A DNA stretch of 64,000 nt from Coenobita brevimanus (taxonomy: Eukaryota; Arthropoda; Malacostraca; Decapoda; Coenobitidae), in contig CM064690.1 of assembly GCA_032717465.1 (NCBI GenBank), positions 5,604,193 through 5,668,192 of the forward strand. The letters are read 5' to 3'. The number at the start of each line of letters is the position of its first letter. Within the stretch, counting starts at the first letter, position 1. Under the pieces are notes generated by a model. It saw nothing but the letters and a program-made list of their open reading frames with translations. It did not search any database and was not told where the DNA came from. Positions 10,975 to 22,049 of the stretch are shown here, piece by piece. A program made the translations under genes and the position numbers.

Positions 10975-12115
10975 AGAGTGAGTTACAGGAGCCAGAGTGA
11001 GTCATAGGAGCCTGAGAGTGAGTCATAGGAGCCTGAGTGAGTCATAAAAGCTTGAGAGTGAGGCATAGGAGCCTGAGTGAGTCATAAGAGCCTGAGAGTG
11101 AGGCATAGGACATGAGAGTGAGGCATAGGACATGAGAGTGAGGCATAGGAGCCTGAGAGTGAGGCATAGGAGCCTGAGAGTGAGGCATAGGAGCCTGAGA
11201 GTGAGGCATAGGACATGAGAGTGAGGCATAGGAGCCTGAGAGTGAGGCATAGGAGCCTGAGAGTGAGGCATAGGACATGAGAGTGAGGCATAGAAGCCTG
11301 AGAGTGATGCATAGGAGCCTGAGAGTGAGGCATAGGAGCCTGAGAGTGAGGCATAGGGCATGAGAGTGAGGCATAGGGCATGAGAGTGAGGCATAGGGCA
11401 TGAGAGTGAGGCATAGGGCATGAGAGTGAGTCGTAGGAGCCTGAGAGTGAGGCATAGGAGCCTGAGAGTGAGGAATAGGGCATGAGAGTGAGGCATAGGA
11501 GCCTGAGAGTGAGGCATAGGGCATGAGAGTGAGGCATAGGAGCCTGAGAGTGAGGCATAGGGCATGAGAGTGAGGCATAGGAGCCTGAGAGTGAGGCATA
11601 GGGCATGAGAGTGAGGCATAGGAGCCTGAGAGTGAGGCATAGGAGCCTGAGAGTGAGGCATAGGGCATGAGAGTGAGGCATAGGAGCCTGAGAGTGAGGC
11701 ATAGGAGCCTGAGAGAGAGACATAGGAGCCTGAGAGTGAGGCATAGGAGCCTGAGAGTGAGGCATAGGAACATGAGAGTGGGGCATAGGGCATGAGAGAG
11801 AGGCACAGGAGCCTGAGAGTGAGGCATAGGGCATGAGAGTGAGGCATAGGGCATGAGAGAGAGGCATAGGAGCCTGAGAGTGAGGCATAGGAGCATGAGA
11901 GTGAGGCATAGGGCATGAGAGAGAGGCATAGGAGCCTGAGAGTGAGGCATAGGAGCCTGAGAGAGAGACATAGGAGCCTGAGAGTGAGGCATAGGAGCCT
12001 GAGATGAGGCATAGGAGCCTGAGAGTGAGTCGTAGGAACCTTAGAGTCATAGAAGCTTGAGAGTAAGTCACAGCAGCCAGGGAGTGAGTCAAAGGATCCT
12101 GAGAGAGTCATATGA
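10975..12115 (+). repeat. Minisatellite, main array of 20/21-bp units
   Basis: More than 50 units of two types: a 21-bp unit starting ATAGGAGCCTGAGAG and a 20-bp unit starting ATAGGGCATGAGAG or ATAGGACATGAGAG, both ending TGAGGC. The types are interspersed irregularly. Units at both edges have TGAGTCATAG (an AP-1-like site), while interior units have TGAGGCATAG, so the interior was homogenised around a variant that lost the site. All three minus-strand frames lack stops for over 300 codons because the unit contains none, so they are not taken as proteins. Confidence 0.95.
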
Positions 12116-12199
12116 GAGGCAAAGGAGAGAAGAAAAGAGGGAGCCAGTCAAGAAGAAGGGGGGAAGGATGGGAGGGAGGGAGAGAAAAATGAATACAGC

Positions 12200-12244
<45 letters not shown>

Positions 12245-12418
12245 AGAAAATGCGAAAATGAGAAAATTGTGATGTAAAAAAAACAAGACTGTGAATATAA
12301 ATAACACTGAGAATCAGATTTTAAAAAAAAAGCGAAAATATACAGAATCCAAGCTGAAGAAGAAACATTACAATTTTTTGCCTCATGATTTCCAGTCAAG
12401 GTTTACCGTACAGGCGCC

Positions 12419-12452
<34 letters not shown>

Positions 12453-12772
12453 AGTGGGTGAATTCGAAAGAAAGGTGTCGTTGAAAAATGAAAGAAGGAA
12501 GGATAGAGGAAGGAAAGGAGGAGGAGGAAAGGATAAAGGAGGGAAGTTAGAAAAGAGGTTAGGACAGAGGAGAGAAGAAAGAAAGGAAGGAAGAGGAAAG
12601 AATGAATGAATGTAGAAGGGAAAATCGTTGGAAGGAGAGAAGGAAAAAAGGGGAAAAGGAAAAAAAAAGGACAAGGAAAACGAAGGAAGGAGATAATGGG
12701 GAAGAAAAGTAGGGTGAGAAAGAAATGAGGAAAAGGCAATCAAAAGGAGAGGGAAATGAAGACCTGACGGTA

Positions 12773-12810
<38 letters not shown>
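12116..12810. repeat. Purine-rich stretch with three (GA)n tracts
   Basis: GA-rich throughout, with pure GA tracts at ~12203-12241, 12421-12449 and 12775-12808. No gene recognised. Confidence 0.85.
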
Positions 12811-12811
<1 letters not shown>

Positions 12812-13160
12812 GGGAGGGAGTCAGTCCGTCTTTTCAGTTAATTATACAACAAAGGCTATTTATGGTAAGGTTACAGAGTACATTGTGCCTAGTTGGTGGA
12901 AGGAGGTGTGGTGACGATGATGATGACTACAGAATTGGCAATGATATTCAGATTGCATTTATTTGAGACAGAAAACAAAGAATTTAATTTTGACAAAAAG
13001 AGTTTATCACGTTGTTAATATAAGTAACTTATTGTCACTTAATATAATACTAATATAATTTTCTGTCTTTTCAGGTAAGAGAAACAACGAAAGAGGAATT
13101 GGTTCATCCAGTAAAGATTTCAAGGTCTGTATAGTCTGTGTATCTGTATATGTAACTACA
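12811..13160. other. Unassigned stretch
   Basis: Includes an AT-rich patch with TTTTCAGGTAAGAG near 13068, where a splice-acceptor-like CAG abuts a donor-like GTAAG. No exon is supported. Confidence 0.35.
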
Positions 13161-13161
13161 G

Positions 13162-13310
13162 TGGGAGGTAGGGTCAATTGGTTAGGGAAATTGTCTGCAG
13201 TCTGATAGAACCCGAGTCCGATCGTTGGCTGGGGCAGAGGACAGTTTGGTGAATAATATTACATTAAAACAGACTTCACTGATGCTGCACAAGACCCACC
13301 GACATGTCAT
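13162..13310 (+). mobile_element. tRNA-derived SINE head
   Basis: GGTCAATTGGTTAGGGAAAT reproduces a tRNA D-arm, followed by an anticodon-like stem-loop around TTGTCTGCAGTCTGATA and a decayed T-arm near CCCGAGTCCGATCGTTGG. The bases do not pair well enough for a functional tRNA, and sequence beyond the head (GAATAATATTACATT onward) fits a SINE body. The 3' end is unclear. Confidence 0.6.
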
Positions 13311-13500
13311 AAAAACACCCCCGCTGATACCAACACACCAGCCCTGAATGAGACGTCTCGAACATGTACTCAGTATAGACGGTGGGCATTAGTGCAGAAG
13401 TGGTGACATGTGAGGGTGTGTGGCACGTAGGAGGACTGCTGGGTCTCAGGGAACGGGCTATTGTGTCTTTACCCTGAGCAGGTTACGTAAACAAATATCC

Positions 13501-13619
<119 letters not shown>

Positions 13620-13799
13620 GGGAAATTATCAGCTGCATTATTTTCCATTACGGCTCAGGTTATTTTCTTAGACGCGGATATTAAAGCAAAAGACAATAAC
13701 AGCAAAGTGAGATAGCTCTGACGATAAGGCTTCTCATTTTCTCTCTCAATAAACTCCCCCCCCCCTCATTAATAATATCCATTTTTAGCTTTAGCTATC

Positions 13800-14170
13800 A
13801 AATATTTACCTCGCCTGGGACGGAGTCTGGCGAGGTACTGTTTTTGGTCGAGTTTCTTTGCTTGTTTGTTTGTGTATTTATTTATTTGCTTGTTTTTAGC
13901 AACATTACGGAATAACGGCTGAGTGAAATTACATGAAACTCTCTGGATATGTAGGCACTGGTCCCACAAGACAGTGATTAAATTTTGGACCTAATCAAAT
14001 GACCTTGAAAGGTCAAACTCAAGGCCACGGATAATCGGGGGGCCGTAACTCGAAACTGGTTTAAGACAGAGATATTTACTATTATCAGCATATAGGAAGT
14101 CTCATATGGGCTTTCATTTGGCACCATGACCTTTGACCTTGAATGGTCAGGCGACATTTGTTGTGCCTGG
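13800..14170 (-). repeat. Widespread invertebrate dispersed repeat R3, copy a
   Basis: Read on the minus strand it has the order seen at 55435-55935: TTTCATGTAATTTCACTC, an AAACAAACAAG-type run, then the end GGCGAGGTAAATA. TACCTCGCC (13807-13815) and GGCGAGGTA (near 13830) form a short inverted repeat at that end. Further in, TGACCTTGAAAGGTCA (~14001) and GACCTTTGACCTTGAATGG (~14131) recur. No coding capacity. I recall similar sequences from other marine invertebrates, but the class is not certain. Confidence 0.6.
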
Positions 14171-14396
14171 AAGCACTTGTTTTATCTGTAATTAAACCAG
14201 TAGGCATTATTAGAGAAATTAATTACAGGCAATTGAATCCCACACATCCTTTAATGACCCTTAAAAAGTTTAAATTGCCATGAGTAGTGAATAATAAGTT
14301 TAATTAATTTTCAGTGATTAGATGATTTACTTTGAGGTGAGACATTGAGAGAGAATTGAATTGATGGTGAAAGGTGATTGAGTGGTGTTGGTGAGG
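14171..14396. other. Unassigned AT-rich stretch
   Basis: The last ~70 bp (from about 14325) resemble 15771-15840, the head of a diverged duplicate (see the GTG blocks). Confidence 0.4.
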
Positions 14397-14760
14397 TTAA
14401 AGGGTCGTAGTGGTGGTGTGGTTGTGGTAGAAGGTGGTGGTGGTGGTATTGGTTAAGGTGATGGTAAATTTGGTGGTGGCAGTAATTGTGGTGTTGGTGG
14501 TGGTAGTACTAACGGTGGTGGTTGTCGATTTACTGGTGGTGTTGGTGGTGCTGGTGGTGGTTGTAGATTTGGTGGTGGTTGTGGTAGATTTGGTGGTGGC
14601 AGATGTGGAGGTAGTAGGGGTTGTGGTTGTGGTGGTGGTAGATTTGGTGGTGGTGGTAGATTTGGTGGTGGTGGCCGCTGTAGTGGTGGTGACAATGGCG
14701 ATGCTTATGGAGGTGGTAACGTGCGTGTGAGAGATAGTGAAAATTGTGGTGGTGGTAGCG
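14397..14760. repeat. GTG-rich imperfect trinucleotide block
   Basis: GGTGGT/GTAGAT words dominate. The block ends in GTGTGAGAGATAGTG (near 14726) and then (AC)n. The same order, GTG block then GTGTGAGAGATAGTG then (AC)n, recurs at 15840-16700, so the two are diverged duplicates. Val-rich or Thr-rich frames are artefacts. Confidence 0.85.
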
Positions 14761-14782
14761 TTGATAAGGTGAAGACAGTGCG

Positions 14783-14936
<154 letters not shown>

Positions 14937-14939
14937 TCG

Positions 14940-15115
14940 CGCCCGCTTCATACTGTAGAGCACTGTACAGTACTTCACCTAGTGTCCCGAGTTCGAGCCC
15001 CTCTCAGGTTACACTGCTGTAGTGGGTGAAGTTAGCTCTCACCTGTCAGGTGTACTGTAGCTCACGCCTCACTGTGGTGGATGACCCACAACGGTTCGAA
15101 ACACAGCGAGGGTAA
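14940..15115 (+). mobile_element. tRNA-like SINE or tRNA pseudogene
   Basis: CCCGAGTTCGAGCCCC at ~14986-15001 is a good T-arm/B-box match, and ACTGTAGAGCACTG upstream is in the right place for a decayed A box and D-arm. The acceptor stem cannot be closed by eye, so a functional tRNA is unlikely. Sequence after the T-arm continues as a SINE-like body with CTCACCTGTCAGGTG. Confidence 0.5.
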
Positions 15116-15225
15116 AGATTAGGCGGCCAGTACCCTTGTGCCTACGCCTCACTCCAGCCTCAATGAGGCTTGGTATAGTCGCGGTGCACGACTCTGAGGT
15201 TGTCATTATCGTACCCTGGCAACCT

Positions 15226-15687
15226 ATCATTCAAAACTGTGAATCCTCTTTCAGCAAACTTAAAGCTTTCCTATTAAGTCAGCCAGTGCTCGCTACTCCA
15301 AATTTTACTAAGCCTTTTAAGATGGCTGTTGACGTAAGTGATACAGGAGCTGGGGCTGTTTTGCTGCAAGAGGATGATCAGGGTATTGTGCATCCTGTAT
15401 CTTATTACAGTAAGAAGTTCACTCCACCTCAAAAGAACTACTCAACTATTGAGAAAGAGCTTTTGGCCTTGATTTTGGGTTTACAGCATTTTTCATTTTA
15501 TTTGTGTTCTGGTTTTGACCCCATAGTCATTTATACCGATCATAACCCACTGAAATTCCTTAGTAAGTTTAAAGATAAAAATCAGAGATTGACAAGATGG
15601 AGTCTACTTCTTCAGGAGTATTCATTAGACATATAACATGTCAAGGGGAAAGAAAATGTTATTGCAGATTGCTTATCTAGACTTTAG
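15226..15687 (+). pseudogene. Ty3/gypsy LTR retrotransposon RNase H fragment
   Basis: One frame encodes the connection after the RT thumb (SSFSKLKAFLLSQPVLATPN) and an RNase H domain with its acidic residues in AVDVSDTGAGAVL, STIEKELLAL and VIYTDHNPLKFL. A stop at 15634-15636 interrupts the frame just before VKGKENVIADCLSRL, which closes this domain in the family; another stop follows at 15685. The polymerase, integrase and LTRs are absent and (TA)n begins 18 bp later, so this is a dead fragment. The normal role is degrading the RNA strand of the RNA-DNA hybrid during reverse transcription. Confidence 0.93.
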
Positions 15688-15703
15688 ACAGATTGTTTTA
15701 GAG

Positions 15704-15704
<1 letters not shown>

Positions 15705-15764
<60 letters not shown>
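15705..15764. repeat. (TA)n microsatellite
   Basis: Pure TA tract directly after the gypsy fragment. Confidence 0.97.
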
Positions 15765-15766
<2 letters not shown>

Positions 15767-15889
15767 TTAGATCTTAATGTGAAGTAGGGCATTGAGAGGA
15801 AGGTGAATTAGTGGTGAATAGTGATAGAGAGATGTTGCTGTGGTAGCATTTGTGGTAGTTGTGGTGCTGATAGATATGGTGGTGGTGTG

Positions 15890-16475
15890 GTGGTATAATT
15901 GGTGTTGGTGGTGGTAGTACTGTGTATCTGGTGGTGGTGTGGTGGTATAATTGGTGTTGGTGGTGGTAGTACTGTATATCTGGTGGTGATGTGGTGGTAT
16001 AATTGGTGTTGGTGGTGGTAGTACTGTATATCTGGTGGTGGTGTGGTGCTATAATTGGTGGTGGTGATGGTAGTACTGTGTATCTGGTGGTGGTGTGGTG
16101 GTATAATTGGTGTTGGTGGTGGTAGTACTGTGTATCTGGTGGTGGTGTGGTGGTATAATTGGTGTTGGTGGTGGTAGTACTGTGTATCTGGTGGTGGTGT
16201 GGTGCTATAATTGGTGCTGGCGGTGGTAGTACTGTGTATCTGGTGGTGGTGTGGTGCTATAATTGGTGGTGGTGGTGGTAGTACTTTGTATCTGGTGGTG
16301 GTGTGGTGGTATAATTGGTGGTGGTGGTGGTAGTACTGTACTGTATATCTGGTGGTGGTGTGGTGGTATAATTGGTGTTGGTGATGGTAGTACTGTGTAT
16401 CTGGTGGTGGTGTGGTGGTATAATTGGTGTTGGTGGTGGTAGTACTGTATATCTGGTGGTGGTACTCTAATTGAT
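15890..16475. repeat. 52-bp minisatellite, 11 units
   Basis: GTACTG starts at 15917, 15969, 16021, 16073, 16125, 16177, 16229, 16281, 16333 (then 16338 after a 5-bp GTACT duplication), 16390 and 16442: an exact 52-bp period. Each unit contains TATCTGGTGGTGGTGTGGTG and TATAATTGGTG. Units differ by a few substitutions. Confidence 0.95.
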
Positions 16476-16700
16476 GGTGGTAGATTTAGTGGAGATCTTG
16501 TATCTGGTGGTCGTGGTAGCTGTGTTGGTGGTGAGAGTGGTGATGTTTGTAGAGGTGATATTATGTGTGTGAGAGATAGTGTTAGCTGTTGTGGTGGTAG
16601 TGCTTGAGGTAGTGGTAGTCATGATAGTAGCTGTAGCTGAGGTAGTGATAGTGTTGATAACATACTGTCAGTGCGACACACACACACACACACACACAAA
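16476..16700. repeat. GTG-rich tail and short (AC)n
   Basis: Irregular GTG/GTA-rich sequence with GTGTGAGAGATAGTG near 16566, ending in AC at 16676-16697, parallel to 14700-14934. This copy's AC tract is ~22 bp against 150 bp there. Confidence 0.75.
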
Positions 16701-16960
16701 ATCATGCAATCAAATAAATGCCATCTCAGCCAAAAGGAAAGAAAAAAAAAATAACGATCAGGCACACTCCCTATTAATCTCTCAGGTTTTCAAGTTTTTC
16801 AGTAGCTTTTCATTATTCAGTTCGTTTCCTCGTCAAAGAGCAGAGTTGTAAAAGCTTGAACGATTAATTAATGCTTTTCAGAAGGGTGTATGTCGTACGT
16901 GGAGTTGACGTGAAATATTTGGGATGAAATATTTTGCCGGCATTTCAATGTAACTTAATC

Positions 16961-17145
16961 TCATCCATCCATCATCCAATCGTTTTGTGCCCCTTCAGTA
17001 ACGAAGGATCCTGGGCAAGGTTACTCAGTCCCGACAGTAAGGCCAAAGGTGACCAGCCTCCCTCTTCCCTGAGTGGCATTACGAGAGCAAAACATCCTAA
17101 CCATACCTCCTATCTGAAATCATGGCCGTGTGTCACGGGGTTTTT
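16961..17145 (-). mobile_element. SINE-like element S1, second copy
   Basis: The reverse complement matches 9028-9240 across CTGAGTGGCATTACG, GTGACCAG, CCTGGGC and TGTGCCCC. The (ATT)n tail is not preserved, and the polymerase III boxes are too decayed to call. Confidence 0.65.
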
Positions 17146-18495
17146 ATGTATATGCAATATTAAAGATTATTATTGAATAATACTTAAGAACAGGACAAAG
17201 AATTGACTTGTGAAAATCAAGCAATGATTACTTTATGCCGGCTTACTTCGCCGATTCTCTAAGGACGAGAATTTATAAACTTTCTCAACAGTACACAGCA
17301 GAGAGTAATTATCCACACATGCTGTTCAGTACTGTTGGCCTCTGGAGAAAGTGACTCCACCCCTGACAATCAATAACTAATGCTATTAATGATAAACAGG
17401 TTCTTGCTGGTACAATTAACTCCTAGATGGCACAACGGATTTGAGTTAATAAAAAAGACTGACTAAGTACCAGTTGTGAATAATGCAAAGCGTTTATGCA
17501 AACTAGGAGCTGCAACTAGAATAAGCTTACGGAGAAATAAAACACAAGTTTACATTACATCAAGCTCAAAGAAAAGAACTGAAAATTTATTGATTACAAT
17601 GAAATAAATTTACGTTACATTTCAAAATGAATTCAAAATAAGGAGATTGCACTCACTCGCTCACTCAAAAGCTAACTCTTAAACCTAGGAAAAAATTAAA
17701 AGAAATACTGATCAGAAAAGTGGACAAAGCAGATGACTGGGCGTCGTTGCTGAGGAAGGACACTGCACACACTGAGTCTCTCGCCAATCATGCTAGGTGG
17801 GAATTCAACGGCGGCGGCGGGAACAGGCGTCGTTGCTGAGGAAGGACGCTGCCACACACACTACCTGCTTCCACGGCGCTCAAACCTTGACTGGTTCAAA
17901 TTGTGGGAGAGAGACGAGTGTCGTGGCCGCACTTGCTAACGGCTAGAATGAGCGAAACACGCCCACAACAAATCACTCAAGCGGAGGCTCCAACGTCGCA
18001 CAGAGACGATCACTTATGAAATAGTGAAAAATGTCCTGAAAAACACTCCCGATCGGGTGAATACGTGGCTGTTGACTGAGTGATAAATACTGGGATTCCA
18101 TTAGAATTCGCGGTTTCCCACCAAAGTTTAATGTTACGAGTTTATTCAAACATAGGACGCGCCGACTCGTGACACCGTGTAGAACACCAAGTCCATAATC
18201 ACGTTGTTTAATGAAGCTTCCGAACACCTTCTCCTTTCTTATTGATTTTTGGATATGGCTGATTTAAATCCTTTTGTGCGTTCTTTTTGGAGAGTATGGC
18301 GATATTTGAAGGATTTATGTAATGCAGGAAAAGACAGTAAGGTGTAATAAACATAATAAGTCGCTTAAGAAAAGGTGGCTCAAGGTTGTTGTTATTGTTG
18401 AAAATTATGGCAGTTGTGGTAGACAGTCGAATCTGTTGTAATATTTATATCCACTTCAGTCATTTCTGCTGACAGAGGGGGTAATCATCTCGTGG

Positions 18496-18498
<3 letters not shown>
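17146..18498. other. Long non-coding stretch with a short direct repeat
   Basis: A segment with GCGTCGTTGCTGAGGAAGGA occurs twice (17741 and 17827), 86 bp apart, with CACACAC and CTGC after each. TTAACTC and GAGTTAA (~17417 and ~17443) could form a hairpin. No gene or reverse transcriptase motif is seen on either strand. The composition around 17640-18200 resembles LTR-type sequence, but without a partner copy this cannot be shown. Confidence 0.45.

Positions 18499-18544
<46 letters not shown>
18499..18544. repeat. (CT)n microsatellite
   Basis: CT dinucleotides with one TT interruption, followed by a GATGAC/GATGAT patch to ~18590. Confidence 0.95.
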
Positions 18545-18545
<1 letters not shown>

Positions 18546-18807
18546 GAATGATTATTTCGATTATGATGACGACGATGATGATGATGACGCTAGAACAGGA
18601 TGCACTGAAATAAAAATGTATAGGTATGTTCATAATGATCATCTTCTATTCGGTAAAATATAAGTGTAACTGATTTTTTTACTAATATTTTAAAAGTAAC
18701 CTTATTTGGCAATTACATTTTATATCCAAATCTCTCATCTATTTCGAAATGAATAAATTGGCTTAAGAATTCCCATCCGTCTTTTCTGAAGTATTCCCAC
18801 ATGAATG

Positions 18808-18809
<2 letters not shown>

Positions 18810-18883
<74 letters not shown>
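18810..18883. repeat. (AC)n microsatellite
   Basis: Uninterrupted AC dinucleotides. Confidence 0.97.
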
Positions 18884-18885
<2 letters not shown>

Positions 18886-18914
18886 ACCCTACAACCGATT
18901 AAAAAAAAAAAAAA

Positions 18915-19065
18915 ACTACCCAGACTCCATAAACCCAGATGGGGTGGCCAGGAAAAATCGTCTGTCACGCCGTTCTCCGCCATCAGGTTGACCTTCCACA
19001 AACTCACATCATCTTCATTCGTATATCTCCCCACCCTATCCTTCCACCTCATGCACTCTCCTAGT
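18915..19065 (-). pseudogene. 3' end fragment of a LINE (same family as 19873-20179)
   Basis: On the minus strand RMRWKDRVGRY, then NLMAENGVTDD and WPPHLGL align in order with RMRWRDGVERY, SEMAGDRATW and CGHPKRD of the nearby copy. This is the basic C-terminal tail that follows the RT domain in this family. An A/T run (18901-18915) and (AC)n lie beyond its 3' end. It is strongly diverged and cut off at its 5' side, so it is an old dead copy. Confidence 0.65.
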
Positions 19066-19269
19066 CAGTCTCGTTTTCCATCCTCTAAATACAGCCAAGA
19101 AACTATCCCCACAATCACCCTCACTGACCACAAACTCATCATTCAGGTAGTCAACATCCATCACCTTCACTATTACTCTATCATGCCAGTCCATTCATTA
19201 CCCCTTCCTCTCGTACCTTGCTAGTGACGGTGTGACGCATTGCGGTTGTTTGGGATAATTCTCACAAGC

Positions 19270-19383
<114 letters not shown>

Positions 19384-19435
19384 CTCGGACGAACACGCTT
19401 GGGCCACTATTCTCGTCGCTTGAAGAAACACCCTA

Positions 19436-19592
19436 ACACTTCTTTCTTAGCGATTTATTTTGTTTATATAAACAGTACTGTCCTCTTCCGTATTATATAA
19501 ATCAATCCAACATCGCCATACTGTTCATACTTAATGTATGAAAGGATATCAGTCTCCTATGACAAAAGAAAAAATCGCTAAGAACGAGGTGT
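19436..19592. mobile_element. 157-bp MITE-like element with ~21-bp inverted ends
   Basis: TTCTTAGCGATTT (19444-19456) and its exact reverse complement AAATCGCTAAGAA (19572-19584) lie 115 bp apart. The match extends outward to ACAC at 19436 and GTGT at 19592 with two mismatches. The interior is AT-rich and non-coding. No target duplication could be fixed with confidence, so the superfamily is open. Confidence 0.6.
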
Positions 19593-19659
19593 ACATTCCT
19601 TATTGGACGAGAAGACAAGCCTAGTTTACTTTATAATGATCTATAACTCGCTAAAGAAC

Positions 19660-19663
<4 letters not shown>

Positions 19664-19718
<55 letters not shown>
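19664..19718. repeat. (TA)n microsatellite
   Basis: Pure TA tract abutting the 5' truncation point of the RTE-like LINE. Confidence 0.97.
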
Positions 19719-19721
<3 letters not shown>

Positions 19722-21532
19722 AAGGAGTTAAAGAATTTTAAGGCCCCAGGAGAGGATGGAATATTCCCTGAAATGCTTAAGGTGGAAAATGACGAGTTGA
19801 TGAATGCGCTTTTGAAACTTTTTAATGTGGCTTGGGATAATGGTGGAATGCCAGAAGAGTGGAAAAATGAAGTCTATCTATCTATCTATTGCCAGACGCC
19901 TCAATCCCGTTTGGGGTGGCCACAAACAAATCGCCTCCAAGTCGCCCTGTCCCCCGCCATTTCACTGCCCTGCTCCCAACTCACACCTCCCTCTCTCATA
20001 TACCTCTCCACCCCATCCCTCCATCTCATCCTCGGCCTCCCCCTCCCTCTTCCCCCCTCCACCTCACTCACATACACTCTCTTCGTCAGTCTTTCACTCT
20101 CCATCCTCTCCACATGGCCAAACCACCTCAGTGTGTTCCTCATAACGCTTCCTATCACATCCACATTTTTATAATCATCAATGGAGTGATTATAAAAATG
20201 CCAATAAAGGGAGATTTAAGTGTGTGTGGCAATTGGAGGGGGATAACTTTGACACCTGTAATTGCAAAAGTCTTTTCCAAAATCTTGTTGAACAGAATAG
20301 AGCCAGTAATTGATAAAAATTTAAGAGAAGAACAGGCAGGATTTAGAAAGGGTCGAGGTTGTAATGATCAGATTTTTATTGTAAGGCATCTAATGCAACA
20401 AGCTAATGAGATGAAAATGCCACTTAGTATATATGTGTTTTGTGGAGTGGATTTTGAAAAGGCGTTTGATAGTGTTTCACATGGAGCTATGTTGAAAATT
20501 ATGAGATTCAGTGGTATACCAGAAAAGTTTGTAAATATTATTAGAAGCCTGCATGAAGGTACTTTTTGTTAAGTAATGGTGGGTGGTTCTTTGAGTGATC
20601 CATTTCAAGTTAGGTCAGGAGTGATTCAAGGAGTTCTTTCGCCATTTGTTGTTTGTTTTGGTTATGGATTATGTTATGAAAAAGGTTGTAAGGAGAACAG
20701 ATGCAGGAATTAACTGGAAAGAAAATAAGAAGCTGATGGATTTGGACTATGCTGATGATATTGTACTGATTTGCGGAAGTATTTACGAGATGCTGAGGGT
20801 GTTTGATTGTCTGGTGGAGGAAGGAGAAAAAGTGGGATTGGTAATAAATTGTGGAAAGACTGAAATTATTAATATGAACGTGGAGAACCAAATCGATTAT
20901 GTAATTGGGAATAATGTGGTGAAGAATGTAGAAAGCTTTAAATATCTGGGTACGATTGTATCATCTAATGGATCATTAAACAATGAAATTGAAGAGAGGA
21001 TTAGACAGGCTTGGCGAGCTGTTGGAATGTTGAAATCTGTTTGGAATAATAATATACTTTCGGTACATACTAAAGTAAGAATTTACAAGTCCATGATTAG
21101 ACCAATTTTAATTTACGGGCATGAGTCATGGTACAGTACAATTGCAACAGATCATTTCCAAAGTATCAGGATTTGAGAATAAAATACTGAGAAGGATTCT
21201 TGGGGTAAAGTGACAAGACAGAGTTACAAATACAAGACTAAGGGATATTACGAGAGTGGAACCAGTTAATGAATATGTGAGACTGTCTCGCTGGAAGTGG
21301 CTGGGGCACACATACAGGAAAGAAGGTAGTTTAATACAGGATGTGCCAGAGTGGACTGCTAGAGGAAGAAGCAAAGAGACAGAGGGTAGGCCGAGGGAAA
21401 CCTGGTTGAGGACAATGAAAAAAGAAGCAGGAGAGGAGTGTTGGTGGGACCTGAAGGGGATGGCAAGAGACAAATATTGGTGGAGAGAGTTCATTGAGGC
21501 CCTATGCATCCCGTGGGGTGCCACAGGAAATG

Positions 21533-21535
<3 letters not shown>
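19719..21535 (+). pseudogene. 5'-truncated RTE-like LINE, interrupted by a second LINE
   Basis: The frame opens at the TA tract with KNFKAPGEDGIFPEML and PEEWKN, is interrupted at 19873-20179, and resumes with NWRGITLTPVIAKVFSKIL, REEQAGFRKGRGCNDQIF and the catalytic VDFEKAFDSV to 20572. Shifted frames then give LSDPFQVRSGVIQG, DYADDIVLIC (both Asp present, ~20744-20773), FKYLGTIVSSNG and, after further shifts, [14 protein letters not shown] with a Trp-rich C-terminal end ([25 protein letters not shown]). At least three frameshifts and stops near 20573 and 21174 show it is dead. The endonuclease is missing. It ends at AATGATAC directly before (TA)n. The RTE-like label rests on motif style. 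Confidence 0.9.
19873..20179 (-). mobile_element. Nested 5'-truncated LINE insertion with GATA-type 3' tail
   Basis: On the minus strand it encodes NTLRWFGHVERMESERLTKR, then GRGRGRPRMRWRDGVERYMR and GDRATWRRFVCGHPKRD, a C-terminal LINE tail. It ends in (ATAG)n, seen here as TCTATCTATCTATC at 19873. The host frame breaks exactly here. AATGAAG (19866-19872) and AATGGAG (20180-20186) flank it as a 7-bp target duplication with one difference. The RT proper is absent, as expected when reverse transcription stops early. The same family appears at 18915-19065 and 61249-62148. Confidence 0.88.

Positions 21536-22049
<514 letters not shown>

Noticed and set aside
11023..12111. Three overlapping minus-strand frames of >300 codons (MPHSQAP repeats)
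   Set aside because: They are three readings of the same 20/21-bp unit without stops. 20-bp units shift the frame irregularly, which a selected protein would not allow.
10975..12115. CRISPR-like array
   Set aside because: Units are directly adjacent with no unique spacers, and the context is eukaryotic.
12950..13160. Intron-exon boundary at TTTTCAGGTAAG
   Set aside because: The acceptor-like and donor-like signals overlap and no coding frame with conserved features adjoins them.
14940..15020. Functional tRNA gene
   Set aside because: The T-arm is good but the acceptor stem and D-arm do not close. A SINE head or pseudogene fits better.
15226..15687. Intact or active LTR retrotransposon
   Set aside because: Only RNase H remains, with an internal stop and no LTR, integrase or polymerase nearby.
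17640..18200. LTR of an unidentified retrotransposon
   Set aside because: No second copy, no TG..CA ends with duplication and no primer-binding site could be established.
19901..20164. Stand-alone 87-residue host protein on the minus strand
   Set aside because: It is the C-terminal tail of a LINE nested in another LINE, with a target duplication and two related copies in the window.
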